A stretch of 7,195 nt of DNA from positions 1-7,195 of the forward strand of contig JAEWCA010000565.1 of NCBI GenBank assembly GCA_023390875.1. Reading direction: 5' to 3'. The notes under the pieces are model-generated. The model worked only from the letters and a program-made list of their open reading frames with translations. It was not told the origin of the DNA and ran no database searches. The DNA is from Actinomycetes bacterium. Its GTDB lineage: Bacteria; Actinomycetota; Actinomycetes; Actinomycetales; Cellulomonadaceae. A program made the translations under genes and the position numbers. Shown in pieces: positions 6,143 to 7,195 of this stretch; the first letter of the stretch is position 1, and the number at the start of each line of letters is the position of its first letter.

Positions 6143-6156
6143 CTCGACGCGAGGAG
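6142..6156 (+). promoter_or_regulatory. ppiB ribosome binding site, partly enclosed in a small hairpin
   Basis: The Shine-Dalgarno GAGGAG (6151-6156) is 7 nt before the GTG at 6164 and decides that start over the GTG at 6158, which would be only 1 nt away. CCTCG-ACG-CGAGG (6142-6154) forms a 5-bp stem that buries the first half of the Shine-Dalgarno. It shares base 6142 with the larger hairpin upstream, so the two stems would stack or slightly compete. Confidence 0.6.
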
Positions 6157-6163
6157 AGTGTGC

Positions 6164-6949
6164 GTGTCCAGCAAGCGCGAGCGTGAGTACGAGCGCCGCC
6201 GGTACGAGAAGTGGCAGGAGCGCCAGGCCAAGTCCCGCGCCCGCCACCACCGTCAGCGGGTCATCGCCGGCAGCGTCGCCGGTGCGCTCGTCCTCGTCGT
6301 CGGCATCGGTGCGGCATTCGCGCTCACGCGCGACGACTCCACGCCCACCGCCGACACCACGACGGCCCCGACGGACGCGGCCACCCCCGACCAGAGCGCG
6401 ACGCCGCGCACCGGCAACGGCGGCGTCCTGCCCGCCGCGTCGCTGGCCGAGGGCCGCGAGTGGACCGGCTCGATCAACCTCACCCAGGGCGCTGTCGGCA
6501 TCTCGCTCGACGGCGCCAAGGCGCCGCAGGCCGTCGCGAACTTCGTGACGCTCGCGCAGGAGGGGTACTTCGACGGCACGAAGTGCCACCGGCTCGTCAC
6601 CGAGGGCATCCACGTGCTCCAGTGCGGCGACCCCACCGCAACCGGCCAGGGCGGCCCCGGCTACACGTGGGGTCCCATCGAGAACGCCCCGGCGGACGAC
6701 GTCTACCCCGCCGGCACCATCGCCATGGCGCGCGTCGGCAACGACGGCAGCTCCATGGGCAGCCAGTTCTTCCTCGTCTACGAGGACAGCACCATCCCGT
6801 CGGACTCGGCGGGCGGCTACACCGTGTTTGGCCACATCACGTCCGGCATGGACGTGCTGCAGGCCATCGCTGACGCGGGCACCGTCGACAAGGGCGGCTA
6901 CACGGCCCCGGTGTCCGACGTCATCATCGAGGGAGTGGAGACCCAATGA
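6164..6949 (+). CDS. ppiB: Membrane-anchored cyclophilin-type peptidyl-prolyl isomerase
   Basis: A 261-residue cis-trans prolyl isomerase anchored in the cell membrane and facing outward. A strongly basic, predicted helical N-terminus (1-32, rich in Arg, Lys, Glu and Gln) is followed by one membrane helix (about 33-54, VIAGSVAGALVLVVGIGAAF). A Thr/Pro/Asp linker (55-85) leads to the cyclophilin domain (about 97-260). No lipobox cysteine or clear signal-peptidase site is seen. The catalytic Arg is kept in CHRLV (Arg143), Gln153 corresponds to Gln63 of human cyclophilin A, and SQFFLVYED (200-208) carries the active-site Phe. The segment CHRLVTEGIHVLQCGD is longer than the eukaryotic FHRIIPGFMCQGGD and has His150 in a position usually aromatic or Met. 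The GTG at 6164 is chosen from the Shine-Dalgarno at 6151-6156. Its stop overlaps the next start as ATGA. It is divergent from the hydrolase gene, as in M. tuberculosis. Confidence 0.95.
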   Translation: MSSKREREYERRRYEKWQERQAKSRARHHRQRVIAGSVAGALVLVVGIGAAFALTRDDSTPTADTTTAPTDAATPDQSATPRTGNGGVLPAASLAEGREWTGSINLTQGAVGISLDGAKAPQAVANFVTLAQEGYFDGTKCHRLVTEGIHVLQCGDPTATGQGGPGYTWGPIENAPADDVYPAGTIAMARVGNDGSSMGSQFFLVYEDSTIPSDSAGGYTVFGHITSGMDVLQAIADAGTVDKGGYTAPVSDVIIEGVETQ

Positions 6950-7195
6950 CCGAGACCCCCGCACCGGCGTCCGAGCCCGACGAGACGACCGCCGCCGCCC
7001 CCTCGACACAGGTGACCGACGACGCGACGGACGCGGCAGCGCCCGCTGCGGTGAGCGACGCACCCGCCCAGGTCGCTCCCCCGGTCGACGAATCCACTTC
7101 GCCGGACGAGGCGGCACCGGCGGACGACGCAGCCACGCAGGCGGACGACGCCGCAGCGACGCCGGACGCCGCGCCGGCGGACGACGCGGCAGCCA
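6946..7195 (+). CDS. Ala/Pro/Asp/Thr-rich N-terminus of a larger protein (partial; possibly DUF349 family)
   Basis: An open frame starts with ATG at 6946, overlapping the ppiB TGA (6947-6949) as ATGA, and stays open to the window end (83 codons, 3' end missing). The visible part, beginning MTETPAPASEPDETTAAAP, is low-complexity and acidic, made almost only of Ala, Pro, Asp, Glu, Thr, Ser, Val and Gln. It has no basic residue, signal peptide or membrane segment, so a disordered cytoplasmic extension is likely. A recurring ADDAA unit appears near the end. In many actinobacteria a DUF349 protein with a disordered Ala/Pro-rich N-terminus sits between ppiB and relA, which is my best guess from position alone. 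The stop overlap implies translational coupling with ppiB. That the frame is coding is fairly sure from the third-position G/C and the overlap; the family is not. Confidence 0.75.
   Translation, partial: MTETPAPASEPDETTAAAPSTQVTDDATDAAAPAAVSDAPAQVAPPVDESTSPDEAAPADDAATQADDAAATPDAAPADDAAA
7120..7187 (+). repeat. Three in-frame copies of GCGGACGACGC within the Ala/Asp-rich frame
   Basis: Exact 11-bp copies start at 7120, 7141 and 7177, with spacings of 21 and 36 bp, both multiples of three. Each encodes Ala-Asp-Asp-Ala. The pattern reflects low-complexity coding sequence that may expand or contract by slippage, and not a mobile or regulatory repeat. Confidence 0.6.

Noticed and set aside
6158..6160. 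GTG as an alternative ppiB start
   Set aside because: Only 1 nt from the GAGGAG ribosome binding site, whereas the GTG at 6164 has the normal 7-nt spacing.
2993..6949. A 1318-codon plus-strand open frame spanning the radical SAM gene, hisS, hydrolase and ppiB
   Set aside because: Only its last 261 codons are real (ppiB). The rest is antisense to well-supported genes and is kept open by high G+C.
6005..7117. A long N-terminal extension of the hydrolase across the divergent region and ppiB
   Set aside because: Antisense to ppiB, crosses two candidate promoters, and the fold begins at MQLLTVV.

Overview
The window is a compact, very G+C-rich stretch (about three-quarters G+C by eye, with third codon positions almost all G or C) from the chromosome of an actinobacterium. 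The gene set and order (cyclophilin-type ppiB diverging from a metallo-beta-lactamase-fold hydrolase, then hisS, then an Rv2578c-type radical SAM gene, then aspS) match, from memory, the Mycobacterium tuberculosis Rv2582-Rv2572c neighbourhood with several genes missing between. The SOS operator is also of the actinobacterial LexA type. A Cellulomonas-like member of the Micrococcales is a reasonable guess, but the genus cannot be fixed from the sequence alone.

Layout, right to left on the minus strand: an MBL-fold hydrolase (6004-5273) and hisS (5227-3839) are 45 nt apart and probably form one operon. After a 52-nt gap comes a radical SAM gene (3786-2728) that appears to have its own promoter, with a perfect 16-bp LexA box lying inside it. 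After 121 nt with a separate candidate promoter comes aspS (GTG start at 2606, end 813). The aspS stop overlaps the GTG start of a GNAT acetyltransferase gene (816-13), and the same GTGA overlap may start a further gene that runs off the left edge. On the plus strand, ppiB (6164-6949) encodes a membrane-anchored cyclophilin. It overlaps by ATGA an Ala/Pro/Asp/Thr-rich open frame that runs off the right edge, perhaps the N-terminus of the DUF349 protein often found next to ppiB in actinobacteria.

Most of the window is translation housekeeping: two class II aminoacyl-tRNA synthetases plus protein folding. The most interesting element is the radical SAM gene. It has a perfect SOS operator placed between candidate -35 and -10 elements, and its product ends exactly in QPTLF, a match to the bacterial sliding-clamp-binding motif. 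Its family is grouped, as I recall, with the spore-photolyase-like COG1533. Together these suggest an SOS-induced, clamp-tethered radical SAM enzyme acting on DNA. That is a testable inference, not a demonstrated function.

The 159-bp divergent region between the hydrolase and ppiB holds a 26-bp near-perfect palindrome (candidate operator), two candidate -10 elements and two hairpins in the ppiB leader. No tRNA, rRNA, insertion sequence, CRISPR array or phage attachment site was seen.
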